A program made the translations under genes and the position numbers. The notes under the pieces were generated by a model, which was not told the origin of the DNA, did no database searches, and saw only the letters and a program-made list of their open reading frames with translations. From assembly GCA_947579605.1 (NCBI GenBank), contig OX388320.1, positions 7,502,001 through 7,566,000 on the forward strand: DNA of 64,000 nt, written 5' to 3'. The stretch is from Athripsodes cinereus. Taxonomy: Eukaryota > Arthropoda > Insecta > Trichoptera > Leptoceridae. Positions 31,732 to 42,460 of the stretch are shown one piece after another; position 1 is the first letter of the stretch; each line of letters opens with the position of its first letter.

Positions 31732-32162
31732 AGTTTTTTTATGTCCTTGACCTCCTGAGCCATGGTTTTTAGCAACGGTTCAACAGTATCTGTCTTCAAC
31801 CGCAACTTCTGGTTCTCCATAAAAAGTGTTTCTACAATTTCGTAGACGCGGTCAATGTCTGTGAAGACTTTTTCCCTATTTATGCTTGATATCTTGCCCT
31901 TGCCGTCTGTTACCACTGTCTTTATATTCTGTAGGATGTCCCTCGTATCACTTAGGACATCCTTTGGCGGGTGCATATCTCTCGAAGGCGTTTCAAAGCC
32001 GAGCATTCTTGCCGGGATGTCCGTCACAGATGTTGGTCCAGTAGGTGATCTTGGGGTTATTAAAGATCTTTCAAAAGGACTTGTCATAATGTGCGAGCTA
32101 TCAAGTAACGTGACACTCTGTATATGAGATACAAATTTACAGTTTATATGGAATTTTTTCAA
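31728..32162 (-). CDS. LINE ORF1, N-terminal part
   Basis: 144 codons rich in charged residues with a likely coiled coil at the end (VYEIVETLFMENQKLRLKTD..). It ends KDIKKL-stop right at the A7 run (31740-31734) where the -1 frame continues. A more natural start may be the Met at 32087 (MTSPFERSLITPRSP). Confidence 0.7.
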   Translation of the reverse strand: MKKFHINCKFVSHIQSVTLLDSSHIMTSPFERSLITPRSPTGPTSVTDIPARMLGFETPSRDMHPPKDVLSDTRDILQNIKTVVTDGKGKISSINREKVFTDIDRVYEIVETLFMENQKLRLKTDTVEPLLKTMAQEVKDIKKL

Positions 32163-32424
32163 ATCAAATTTCTATTATTCACTTTATTTATACACAAAAG
32201 TAATTCTATCACTAAATCACCGACGATTTAATCTTCAAATCACCTTGTTTTTGTTTAAAATATCGACGTTTTGTAGACGAATTGAATATATTTTATAGAG
32301 CGCAAATCTTTTCACAACCACTTAGTATTGCCACAATATACCTATAGAAGTACTATGTGAACGAAATTGTTATATATTTATTTATTATTTTAACATGGAA
32401 TTCCACCATATTGATTGTATCTAT

Positions 32425-32735
32425 GTATAAAGGTTGAGTTAGTTGGAAAAGATCGCGCCTCTGCGATAAACTCGCCCTCTGTATATTGAAAATACCTTAT
32501 TTGAATGCAAATAAAACACTTATTTATAGTTTATCCACTGTAACTTTTCATAAAAAAAAAATATTGCGTCCATTAAAAAGTTACAGTGGATATACTACAA
32601 ATAAGTGTTTTATTTATAATTAATTCAACATGAATTTCCACCAACAACCGTCGGTTGATAATATCAACTTTATTTGAATGTATTTTTCTATAAAATTACA
32701 ATGTACAGTAAAGAATGAATGAATAAATAAATGAA
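32425..32735 (+). repeat. LINE 3' tail, interrupted by foldback element F
   Basis: GTTAGTTGGAAAAGATCGCG...GCGATAAACTCGCCCTCTG, then resumes after the insertion with TACAATGTACAGTAAAGAAT and TGAATAAATAAATGAA. The uninterrupted version is at 41555-41695. Confidence 0.75.
32497..32679. mobile_element. Foldback element F with tail and 11-bp target duplication
   Basis: Palindrome about 32508-32614 (AAATAAAACACTTATTT.../...AAATAAGTGTTTTATTT) followed by a one-sided tail of about 53 bp. TTATTTGAATG flanks the unit at 32497-32507 and 32669-32679. The tail on the minus strand (CCGACGGTTG..GGAAATTCATG) resembles the tails of elements A and C/D. Its centre lacks the GAAA hairpin seen in those. Confidence 0.65.
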
Positions 32736-32839
32736 TGAATCATTTAAACTGATAAAATCTTAATTTCAATTTCGCACTTTAATCAAATTTGTGACAATCA
32801 CAAGTGTTTTCAAAATTTTATAATAGTTAAATAAAAATA

Positions 32840-32925
32840 ATAGGCGCCCTTGAGACGGTCTAGGGACTGTTAAACGGCGTCAAAACAAAATCATCCATAA
32901 TCATCATCATCATCATCAAAAATCA
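32840..32925 (+). repeat. LINE 3' end fragment (GGCGCCCTTGAGAC..AAACGGCGTC type)
   Basis: GGCGCCCTTGAGACGGTCTA...TTAAACGGCGTC followed by a CAT-repeat tail (ATCATCATCATCATCA). Related fragments lie at 42240-42460 (+) and 49075-49180 (-). Confidence 0.6.
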
Positions 32926-33756
32926 CGAATAAAATTGACAGTGTGCTCCGATACAGCCCTGCATTATTTTAATGATAAAATATATCTGATGATTTTAATT
33001 GTATTGTACCTATGTTTAGAGTATTAATAACGTTATGATAAATCAGCTACCTATCAAGTTATCTTATAACCCATCCATCATTTATTTGAACAGTAAACAA
33101 AGTATTTCGTTTCATTTGCATGAATAATTCTATAGAAACAGGATACAGAAAGAATAAAATAATTGGCAATCCTTTTTTACCAAGACGAGATTTATTAAAC
33201 TGTGCTTACATATTATTAAATTTATTACACGACCAATTAAATACATAAGACGATTTTTTTCATGTAATCTTTCGGATAAATAATTATGTAATTAGGAAAT
33301 TATATTTGCATACAAATAAAAATGTTCATATTATTTCCAAGGTCCAGTTATCTTAGCTGTGTATTTCTTTCCATATGAATAAAATAGTTCCAAAGATAAA
33401 GAATACTTTTATTGGCCAGTTTAAAAATAATAAATATTTATTAAGAGTTTATTGCCTATACGTTGTATTAATTAATACTATGAATATTGAACTTGTGAAA
33501 ACAGTGCGTAGAATATGGACATACATATTTTTTTATTCAATGTTTTTATATTGTTTCTTTGTTATCCGATCAATATTCAACTATTTTTGATAAAATTATT
33601 AAAATGATATTCAACTGAGTAGTCACAGTAAAAAATATACGAAAAAAACTAGTAAAATATTCATATACAGTAACTGTATATGAATATTTATACATATAGG
33701 TATACTAACTGTTAGTTATGTTTATTCCCTATTTCACATTTCTAGAATGCTTCGTC

Positions 33757-33892
33757 CAGTAAAGGAGGTGATCGGTGGCTTGATGGAGGTCTAGGGCTTT
33801 CAATCAGGAGACCCGGGTACTCCACCTTTACGACACAAGTATATTTCTTACCGTGAGGGTGTCACTATGTAATTCTACTAATTACTTCTACT
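33757..33892 (+). repeat. Degenerate SINE-like fragment
   Basis: GATCGGTGGCTTGATGGAGG..CAATCAGGAGACCCGGGTAC..CTCCACCTTTACGACACAAG. Its layout resembles the tRNA-type SINE at 58083, but the B-box is degraded. Confidence 0.4.
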
Positions 33893-34060
33893 ACTACACC
33901 ATCACGACATATCCTATAAATGGTGTGGAGCCAGTAGAGCAGCCTCGTGTAATAAACTTGCAAGCCGTCTTCTCTGTGTCAACAAAAAATAAAGACATTT
34001 AGAATGGGTGACAAACCTTATCGCTGAATTTGAGATGTAAAATTTCTTTATTTAATTCAC
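33893..34060 (+). repeat. CATCACGG-family repeat copy
   Basis: ACCATCACGACATATCCTAT..GGAGCCAGTAGAGCAGC..CTTGCAAGCCGTCTTCTCTG..GACATTTAGAATGGGTGACA..CGCTGAATTTGAGATGTA. Confidence 0.7.
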
Positions 34061-35389
34061 TTCATGTAAATTTTTACATCGTATTTTATACTCGGTGATA
34101 AGAAATACAAAATCTTTTCTAAAATTCATTTTTTTATCGTAAAGCAGGGGGCCTTAAATGGCCACATTGAGCAATTCATCTACAATTCATATTTGTTGCT
34201 GTTAAATCGTTTTAAAATTCCTAATATGATCCCATTATGATTCATATAAAGTGTCCTTTTTAGCCCCTCAGTTCGGTACATTTGGTAGCTGCCTCAAGTG
34301 TTAGATCTATTGTGATAGAATGTTAATAAAAGTTATATAATTACACATTTATACAAAATCTTTACTCAATTAGACAACTGAGTTAAAATTAGATATTTAT
34401 GTGAAAAGTTAGTAGCTTATTTTCGAAATTCTCACCGTACCATCAACATAAGAAATATAAAAATATAAGTTCCCTTTGTAGCACTTCTTACATAGAAAAC
34501 ATATATTTAAAACGAAAAATAAATATTAAATTCTGCAATTCTTGTATACATTACCTATCACCTCAATGTGTATCTATCGAAGAACAAACAGTGCGAATTT
34601 AATCAAACAATAAGTACATATATCTAATAAGTGTAAAAATAAATTCAGCACGATAATCTTTTATTGTGTTACGATCTCAATTTTTAAATGTTTGGTTTGT
34701 ATTTCGATTACCTACGGATTAAATTCAAATTAACAAAGGTTAATATGGAAGTATTTGTAGAATGCAGGCAGCTTGTAGATAAGGAATCACATTAACATAA
34801 TATGTATAATGTGTGCAATTAAATCTTAATATGAGTAGGTACCTACGCTTATTTTTACGGTTTATTTTATCTGTAGTCGATTATATCTGTAAATATTAAA
34901 GATAAGATTAAAAATCGAGCAACACAACACCAATTTAAATTGTGTTTACTAAGAAGAAATAATTTTCGGCACAAATATAGACTTAAGCATATTTATTTTA
35001 CATAGAAATTTTGCACACAATTTAGTTAATAATAACTTTATTTAAGTACTCATTTGGATATTTTAAGTAGATATTATTTTTATAGCTATCTCAAAACTAA
35101 CGTGTATTCATATTTTACAGCAAGGTAGGTATTTATGCGAGATGATGAGTAAACTGAGTTGGGCATGGTGTTTGTTTATTTATTGAAACGGAAAAACGGA
35201 AAGCTGTTTCTTTTTTTTCCTTCCGATTTTCCATTTTCTGTTCCGAGATAGAAAGCTTATCGGCCGTAAGACTTTCTAAATGTATTTACTTAGTTTTAAA
35301 TGGGCAATAAGTTTTTAAGGGAGGCAACTGTCCAGAAACCGGCAGAAAATCCTGGATATCCTGGGTAATAGTTTATTTGCATTTAACTG

Positions 35390-36025
35390 TAAAAAAACCA
35401 CGGATGTTGTCGAAACAGTGGCAAGGTTGAAGTGGCCATGGGCAGGGCATGTTGCTAGACTTAAAGATCAAAGATGGACAAAAAGGGGTAGTGGAGTGGT
35501 GACCTCGTGAAGATAAAAGGAGGAGCTGACTGGTCGAACTAGCAGCCGATAAAGTATTGAACTTAATTGTTCCGGCGCTATTTAGATGGGAGATTGCGAT
35601 TCATTTGAGATCGGAAAAATGAGATCCCAAAAAGATGGTTGCTTCTAAGGTTTGCATAAAGCGTCTCTCGATTGGTGGACCTTACATCGTGACAGTGAGA
35701 ATGGTGGAATTGGTGAACGTTGTCCATGGACACCGAAAGTGATCACTTAAGCCAGCCTAGAGCCAATTCGTAAGCGTTGGGACATCTTTCTCACTTCATC
35801 CGATTAGATTCTACACAATGTTGCATTGTGTAGACATGGTTCTCCAATCGAGGTTTCTGATTGGAGTAGAGGAAGGCCTCCAACACGTTGGTCAGACGAC
35901 ATTAGAAGAATCGCTGGTGATTGTTTGCAGAAAGTTCAAGACAGAGATGCCTGAAGACATATGGCGGATTCTTGTGTTCAGCAGTGGACAGGAATAGCTG
36001 CATAAGTAAAAAAGTAATAAAAAAG
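35390..36025 (+). mobile_element. RTE-type LINE 3' fragment, decayed
   Basis: Broken frames give the usual RTE C-terminus: VKWARHVARLKDQRW..., then GRPPTRWSDDIRRIAGDCLQ, ending VQQWTGIAA-stop. Followed by TAAGTAAAAAAGTAATAAAA. Several frameshifts; no function expected. Confidence 0.75.
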
Positions 36026-36837
36026 TGTGGATGAAAGCAATACAACAAAGTACATTTTAATCATGATTTATTATTTTCAATTGATCTTTGAGCTAATGGA
36101 ATAAGAAAATTGTGAGCTATTCGGTGTTGAATTTGGTGTCGTTTGATACCTAATGATTCATTTAATTTTGATGTTTTTTTAGACTTCTCTGGTAAATTTA
36201 GGAGCTTTGCTGGTCCAATTATTTATATTTTGAATTTTTATTTTGTTGTCATATTATATAAATGACTGTTTGATCCTGTGATCATTGTAAATAAAATAAA
36301 AAATACGTAGACTGTAGGTACAAAATATAATTACTAATTTTTAATTTCTTTCAACATTTATAAAATAAAAAAGGTAGGTACATAATAATATAACGATTAT
36401 CTCAAAACTACAGCTAGCTCGCCTAAGAGATGCATCTCGATGCACATTAGCTATAAGTTATTACTTCTATATACATACGTATGCAGTGTAGTAATCGTGT
36501 GTCTGTCTCTACAATTCAAACGAAAACGAAATTTCTCACAACCGGTTTTCAAGGCTTTTCAATAATACTATCACCATTATTCAGTGTATAACGCAACGTG
36601 CGTAAGTATTTATTACAGTTGTATTGTTGATGCATATTATGCATTTATTTGATATAATCTGTATTTGATTACGAAGGCAATGCCCTGAAGTTTTCTAGTT
36701 TTATTTTCATTTTTATCTAACGGGATATTTGATACCTGTAATCTGTGGGCTTCGTTATTTATTTATTTTCTCTTCACAAAGTCCACAACTTTAAGCAAAT
36801 CATACCTCGAACTTTGAAGCTATCTATTTATCTATAC

Positions 36838-37080
36838 TTTACCATCCCGGCATCTCCTACAAGTGGGGTAGCCAGCGGAAAAACTAAAAGTTATAAACAT
36901 GCAAGATATCCTCTCTGTGCCAATAAAAGTTACGACATTCAGAACGGGTGGCATTCACCACTATTGAATTGAAGAAGTTTTACGAATACACAACTGCCTT
37001 TTACAAGACACTTGAAAACGTTCAGTTAAAAGTGGGGGGCTTATTCTAATCCGGGGATTTTACGGAACAAACTTTGAAGT
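36838..37080 (+). repeat. CATCACGG-family repeat copy
   Basis: TACCATCCCGGCATCTCCTA..GTGGGGTAGCCAGCGGA..TGCAAGATATCCTCTCTGTG..GACATTCAGAACGGGTGGCA, then the GCCTTTTACAAGACACTTGA part. Longer than most copies, with a diverged 3' part. Confidence 0.65.
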
Positions 37081-37089
37081 AAGAGGCAT

Positions 37090-37132
37090 ATCTGAGTTTG
37101 GGACTAGCTCGATCTATGTGAATTGTCTATGC
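37090..37132 (+). repeat. SINE 3' fragment
   Basis: GAGTTTGGGACTAGCTCGAT..GTGAATTGTCTATG matches the 3' end of the SINE in the Helitron (about 16200-16236). Confidence 0.6.
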
Positions 37133-37656
37133 ATTTTATATTATATAAAAAAATATAATATTTTTTTAGAGTATATTCTTATAACACGTGTTTCAAATAG
37201 ATACTCGTATTAACAACAGAACACAATATCCAAATTATACTATATAATTCTCGCAATTTAAGTTTTTTTTGGTGTAAATATTAAATTCAGTATTTATTCA
37301 AAATGTAACTGCTTCAAAACAACAACAAATTATTAAATCATTATTTCCGTATGTACCTAAGTAGATCCATCTATTATTTACACATCATACATAATAAGAT
37401 TACTATACGCACTTCCGTTGTCTGAATTAGGTACTTTAAATATATTTTTTTCAATACACTTCTATACCTCGATTACTATATTCATATACCTACCTTTGTT
37501 ATTGCATCGGTTGTGTTGGTTGTGCTGTTATTTTGTTCTGTTAAAATATGATTTAATATAAATAACATTTATGTACATGTAATGATACTCTACTATTAGT
37601 TACATTATATTTATAGATATTAACTAGATCATTGTGAAACCGATACTGATATTAAC

Positions 37657-38154
37657 CACTTACACAGTGGCGTAACTATAATATCATCTGAGGTCCGTGG
37701 CGAATTCATTGGATGGGGTCCCTCCAGCAAAAATCGACAAATTACTGTAGTTACCCAAGAATTTTGCTAATATTGTGTGCATTTTAGTTAATAAGCATAA
37801 TATTACATAATTTTTAATAAAATAACAATTTAATATTAACAAGATTAATAAAAATCTTATCTCCGAGCTTTCTGTTCCGCAAAAGTGTTTTTCTTATGAA
37901 TGCGTTTAAATCTTAATAATTTATTTAAATTTCTATAATATGGTTTTTAGTTGTGTCTAACTTTATCTGATTGTAAGTAGGTACTGGTACTTGTATAAAA
38001 TTTATATTTTTTACAAAACTTTGTTAATTTTTTTTACTTAATTAGGTTACTTCTGAGCTCGCGGACTCTCGGACCGGGAGTCCCCATCGGGTCGGGGCCC
38101 GTGGCATTTTGTAAGTCTTGCCACCCTATACTTATTTACGCCACTGCACTTACA
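37657..38154. mobile_element. hAT-type non-autonomous element (482 bp), exact 8-bp duplication
   Basis: Element 37665-38146 begins CAGTGGCGTAACTA and ends TTATTTACGCCACTG. CACTTACA flanks it on both sides (37657-37664, 38147-38154). The interior includes a GC-rich block GGTCGGGGCCCGTGG. No transposase is left. Confidence 0.92.
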
Positions 38155-38250
38155 TAATATTATGAAATGTTAGTAAATTAACACATACAGTGAACTAGAT
38201 TCATCTCCAAGCATTTCAATCTACTGTCATAAACTTCCAGTCATTTTCTG

Positions 38251-38875
38251 TATCAATCCTTTTACTTACCTATATCATCACGGTATCTCCCAGAAGCGAG
38301 GTAGCCAGTGAACTATAATATTGCGTAATAATTTATCATTTTCTATCAATCCTTTTATTTACTTTTATCATCACGGTATCTCCCAGAAGCGAGGTAGCCA
38401 GTGAACTATAATATTGCGTAATAATTTATCATTTTCTATCAATCCTTTTATTTACTTTTATCATCACGGTATCTCCCAGAAGCGAGGTAGCCAGTGAACT
38501 ATAATATTGCGTAATAATTTATCATTTTCTATCAATCCTTTTATTTACTTTTATCATCACGGTATCTCCCAGAAGCGAGGTAGCCAGTGAACTATAATAT
38601 TGCGTAATAATTTACCATTTTCTATCAATCCTTTTATTTACTTTTATCATCACGGTATCTCCCAGAAGCGAGGTAGCCAGTGAACTATAATATTGCGTAA
38701 TAATTTACCATTTTCTATCAATCCTTTTATTTACTTTTATCATCGCGGTATCTCCCAGAAGCGAGGTAGCCAGTGAACTATAATATTGCGTAATAATTTA
38801 CCATTTTCTATCAATCCTTTTATTTACTTTTATCATCACGGTATCTCCCAGAAACGAGGTAGCCAGTGAACTATG
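38251..38875 (+). repeat. Tandem array of a 93-bp unit (about 6.7 copies)
   Basis: Unit boundaries by the word TATCAATCC at 38251, 38344, 38437, 38530, 38623, 38716 and 38809: a constant 93-bp period, nearly identical copies. Each unit contains ATCACGGTATCTCCCAGAAG and CGAGGTAGCCAGTGAAC, i.e. the 5' part of the CATCACGG-family repeat, whose full copy directly follows. Confidence 0.95.
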
Positions 38876-39183
38876 TCTACTACTACTACTACTATACCAT
38901 CACGGCATATCCCACAAGTGGGGTAGCCAGTAGACCAACTGCATGTAAGAAACATGCAAACTGTCCTCTTCGTGCCAATATAAAATCAAGACATTCAGGA
39001 TGGGTGGCAAGCCTCATCGCTGAATTTAAGATGTACAATGTCTTAGTTTTTTCGAACACCTGCCTTTTACAGGACACTCGAAAACTTACGTGGAAGAGTT
39101 TTCGAACACCTGCCTTTTACAGGACACTCGAAAACTTACGTGGAAGAGCGGGAGACCAATTCTTTACCGGGTGCTCCACGGGA
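38876..39183 (+). repeat. CATCACGG-family repeat, full-length reference copy
   Basis: Begins CTACTACTACTACTATACCA, then CATCACGGCATATCCCACAA, GTGGGGTAGCCAGTAGACCA, CTGCATGTAAGAAACATGC, ..GATGGGTGGCAAGCCTCATC, CACCTGCCTTTTACAGGACA, ending ACCGGGTGCTCCACGGGATA. The 51-bp TTTTCGAACACCTGCC...CGTGGAAGAG segment is duplicated in tandem. Confidence 0.85.
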
Positions 39184-39666
39184 TAGTGAACTATGTTCCA
39201 TAATATTTTATATTTTGTAAAATATTATATCCAATCGTTTATGGTACTTTCAAGATTTGAAAAAAGAACTTATTTGATTTCTTCTTTGATGTAAAATGGA
39301 GATAATCATTTACCTAATGAAGTTTGACATTGTTCCGATTATTATATCTTATTATACCTACTGAAGATAGCCGCCGAAGGTTGTTTGGCGGTTATGTAAA
39401 CTAATACAGTGAAGAAGAGTTTATATAGCTGACTCAAATAATGATCAATCAACACATTTTACTATAAACAGGAAGAAAATGTACGGAATTTACACAATTT
39501 CATTGACGTTTAGGTACTCAAAAGCAGTAATAAGGCACTTCCACAAATCTTGATTTCCTCGTATCGAGTTGTCAGAACAGAATAAAGCTTTTTATAAAGG
39601 GACAACTGATGTGTCTACATATAACAGGTATAGGTTCTCATTTGACATGGAAGACACTGGTTTATA

Positions 39667-40117
39667 ATAAATCGTTCCTACTTACTTACTGCTAGCCCTC
39701 TTCTCTCCACTGCTGGATATAGGCCTCTTCAAAACTTTTCCACATTTTCCTATCTCGAGCAACACGATACCACTGTTTTCCCATCATCTGAACAATATCG
39801 CCAACCCATCATTTTTGGGGTCTTCCTACGCTTCTTTTGTCCTCCCACGGCCTCCATTCAATTTTCAATCAAAATTCTGGAAGTCCATTTGCTCTCGTCT
39901 TACCACATGACCAGCCCATTGCCATTTCAGCTTGGAGACTTTAACAACAACGTCAACAACTTTTGTCTTTTGTCGGATGGTTTCATTCTTATTTTGTATC
40001 TCAAGCTGATACCTAGCATTTGTCTCTCCATGGCACGCTGTACACACCTCAGTTTCCGTTTGCTCGTTTGTAAAGTTTTCTCTTAAGACTTATGGGGATT
40101 TCATTATTTTTAAATAT
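39667..40117 (-). mobile_element. RTE-type LINE 3' fragment
   Basis: Minus-strand frame at 40047-39865 reads VSKLKWQWAGHVVRREQMD, the typical end of RTE-like reverse transcriptases, followed by CCTATATCCAGCAGTGGAGA and a TAAGTAAGTA tail. Target duplication ATAAATCGTTCCTA at 39667-39680 reappears at 42763-42776, with the hAT element in between. Confidence 0.8.
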
Positions 40118-40427
40118 ATAAATCGCAGAGATGTGCAAAATACTTCCAAAAAAGTATTTAAATACAAAATACAAATACTTTTGAATTTTTGTATTTCAAA
40201 TACAAAATACTAAATACTTTTTCAAAATGGTATTTAAATACAAAATACAAAATACGTATTTTCAAAATACTTTTTTAAAATACCTTTTTAAAATACTTTT
40301 TACAAATAGTCGAACAAGGTGTAAGACAAAAGTATTTAATATTTAAACCATTGATGAATGAAAAAGAAATTAAAAACTGGACAAAAGTATACATAAGTGG
40401 AGAAAGGGTTGACATGATTAGAAACAG

Positions 40428-41700
40428 TTGCCTTGTCGCTACCATCTATATGCGGACGATTTCCAAATCTATACACATGCTAAACTTCACAATATCTCCT
40501 CTGCCATTTATTCTACCAATGAGTGTTTGCAACAGATCTCAAACTGGGCTAGTGCTCATGGATTACTCCTCAATGCCTCAAAAACCCAGACAATATTCAT
40601 TGGTAGCCTTCACTCTATATCCAGGTTGAAAAATATGAATTTACCTCCCACTACTATGAATTCAGTATACACCCTTCGGCGACAGTAAAGAATTTGGGCA
40701 TAATCATGGACCAGAGACTCTCTTGGCAGCATCAATTTAACACTCTAAAGAAAAAGTTTTTTTACAAGTTCCACACTCTTAAGATGCTGCAAAAATTCTT
40801 GCCCACTAAAGTAAAAATTTTATTGGTCCAATCCTTGCTGTTGCCCATTATCGACTATGCTGATATCGTGTATGTGGACATGAATCAGGATCTAATTGAC
40901 AAACTTGATCGACTTCAGAATGTTGGCATAAGGTTTATTTTTAATCTAAAAAAAACTGACCACATTTCTGAATATCGTAATACCCTGAAATGGCTAACTG
41001 TACGACAAAGACGTGAGCTCCATCTACTCACATTTGTCCACAATGCTCTGTACGCAGGATCAACCCCGTACTATATTAAGGAGGCTTTTGAATACTTGGC
41101 GAGTCACGGTTTACCTCTGAGGTAGAATAACCAGCGCATCCTGTCAATCCCGGCTCATGGTACAACTTTCATCTCAAAATCTTTTGCAGTTCAGGGTGCT
41201 CGTTGCTGGAATAATCTCCCTTCAAAATTTAGACTGACTCAAAGTCTGACGTCTTTCAAGCGAGCCGTTTATATTAAGGAGAAAATGATTTCCACAAATA
41301 CAAACACAGCCTCTGAAACCTGAAACCCATCACTCCTAACCCCCCTCCTTTTTCCCCCCCTTTTCCTTTCCCTTTATGTATGTATGTTTGTATCTTTTTT
41401 TTTTGCAGTCTCTCCCTTTTTATATATATGTGTGTATGTATTATGTTTTGTATATATGTTCACTTTGTGAATGTATTTTTTTTCTCTTTTATTTCCAAAA
41501 TCCTTTAGATCATTGATTTTATTTTTATCATGTTTTTTTTTTCTTTTTAAGTTAATACTTTTGGGTTAGTTGGAAGAGATCGCGCCTTTGCGATAAACTC
41601 GCCCTCTGTATATTGATTGTATATAATTTGAATGTATACCTTTTATGTAATTGTTTTTTATCAATGTACAGTAAAGAATGAATAAATAAATAAATAAATT
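40428..41700 (+). mobile_element. 5'-truncated LINE (RT C-terminal half and 3' UTR) inside the hAT element
   Basis: Starts within the RT: RYHLYADDFQIYTHAKL (the YADD box), ..LLLNASKTQTIF. A frameshift lies near 40670, then NLGIIMDQRLSWQHQF, PIIDYADIVYVDM, LQNVGIRFIFNLKKTDHISE, a stop near 41123, and GARCWNNLP..LTSFKRAV. The 3' UTR has the GTTGGAAGAGATCGCGCC tail and AATAAATAAATAAATAAA. A Jockey/CR1-type element, dead. Confidence 0.85.
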
Positions 41701-41731
41701 AGATATAGCATTGCTTGCAGACAATTGATGA

Positions 41732-41822
41732 ATACCATTGATGAATGAAAAACTGGACAAGAGTATACATAAATGGAGAAAGGGTTGACATGATTCGATA
41801 TATCATTGCTTGCAGACAATGA
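41732..41822 (+). repeat. Direct repeat flanking the inserted LINE
   Basis: ACCATTGATGAATGAAAAAC..GGAGAAAGGGTTGACATGAT repeats the sequence at about 40347-40420 left of the LINE. GATATAGCATTGCTTGCAGA also occurs twice. An internal duplication of the host element. Confidence 0.6.
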
Positions 41823-42239
41823 AGATGAGCCTTAGGAAGAACTGTCAAAATAGAAAAAAAAAATAATTAAGTCATGACAAAATGTACCGTTGTTAGAAGA
41901 GATAAGCCGAAAATTGTCATAAATGGATTGAGTATCATCAAGCAGGTAAGAGAATTCCTGACTTGGGCTGCAAAATAAATCAGAATGGATAATCCAAATC
42001 TGAAATCGTATGGACTACTGTAACATCATATTATATACAGGACTGCTCCAAACTCTTCCTTATTGTCTTCAGATGGTTTTGAATGTTGCCTCCGGATCAT
42101 TTACAGAGAGAATAAGAGCTGCCACATAACTTCACTACTAAGAAGTCTACACTAACTGTGAGTCCTAGAGATAGTGGTGTTTAAACTGTGTCTCACTGTC
42201 CACAAGGCAGCACACCACCCACTGAGCTGTTCCGCTGAC

Positions 42240-42460
42240 GAAAATGTGTGGCGAAGGCTGTGATCAGCTTCTTAAACTCGTTGAACTCAAAAGGGCAAAT
42301 ACCTCTAAATTTGCAGAAAGAAGAAACAGAGTCGCAGCGTCATCTGCCTGGAACAGATTGCCTCCAGACAAAATTGAAAATGCTACCATTCAGGAGAAAT
42401 CACAGCGCCCTTGAGATGGCCATGAAACATTAAACGGCGTCATGTATAATTTGTTCAATC
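42240..42460 (+). repeat. LINE 3' end fragment
   Basis: Ends CAGCGCCCTTGAGATGGCCA..ATTAAACGGCGTCATG, the same type as 32840-32925. Degraded frame upstream (CVAKAVISFLNSLNSKGQ..). Confidence 0.55.

Larger units (their letters stand above)
26220..32390 (-). mobile_element. Near full-length LINE (Jockey/CR1/Daphne group), antisense in the intron
   Basis: Reading on the minus strand: 5' leader (to about 32390), ORF1 in two frames (32162-30898), two short frames (30876-29513), ORF2 with endonuclease and reverse transcriptase (29552-26529, one stop), 3' UTR (26528-26220) with A-rich tail. ORF1 with zinc knuckles, plus an APE-type endonuclease in ORF2, place it among non-LTR retrotransposons of the Jockey/CR1 superclade. 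It is inactive as read, but has few lesions. I could not fix its exact ends or target duplication. Confidence 0.88.

Noticed and set aside
38251..38875. Possible CRISPR-like array (regular repeats)
   Set aside because: The whole 93-bp unit is repeated without unique spacers, and the genome is eukaryotic.
38866..39186. 106-codon open frame with YYYYYY start
   Set aside because: Lies entirely in a CATCACGG-family repeat; similar frames appear in other copies only in pieces.
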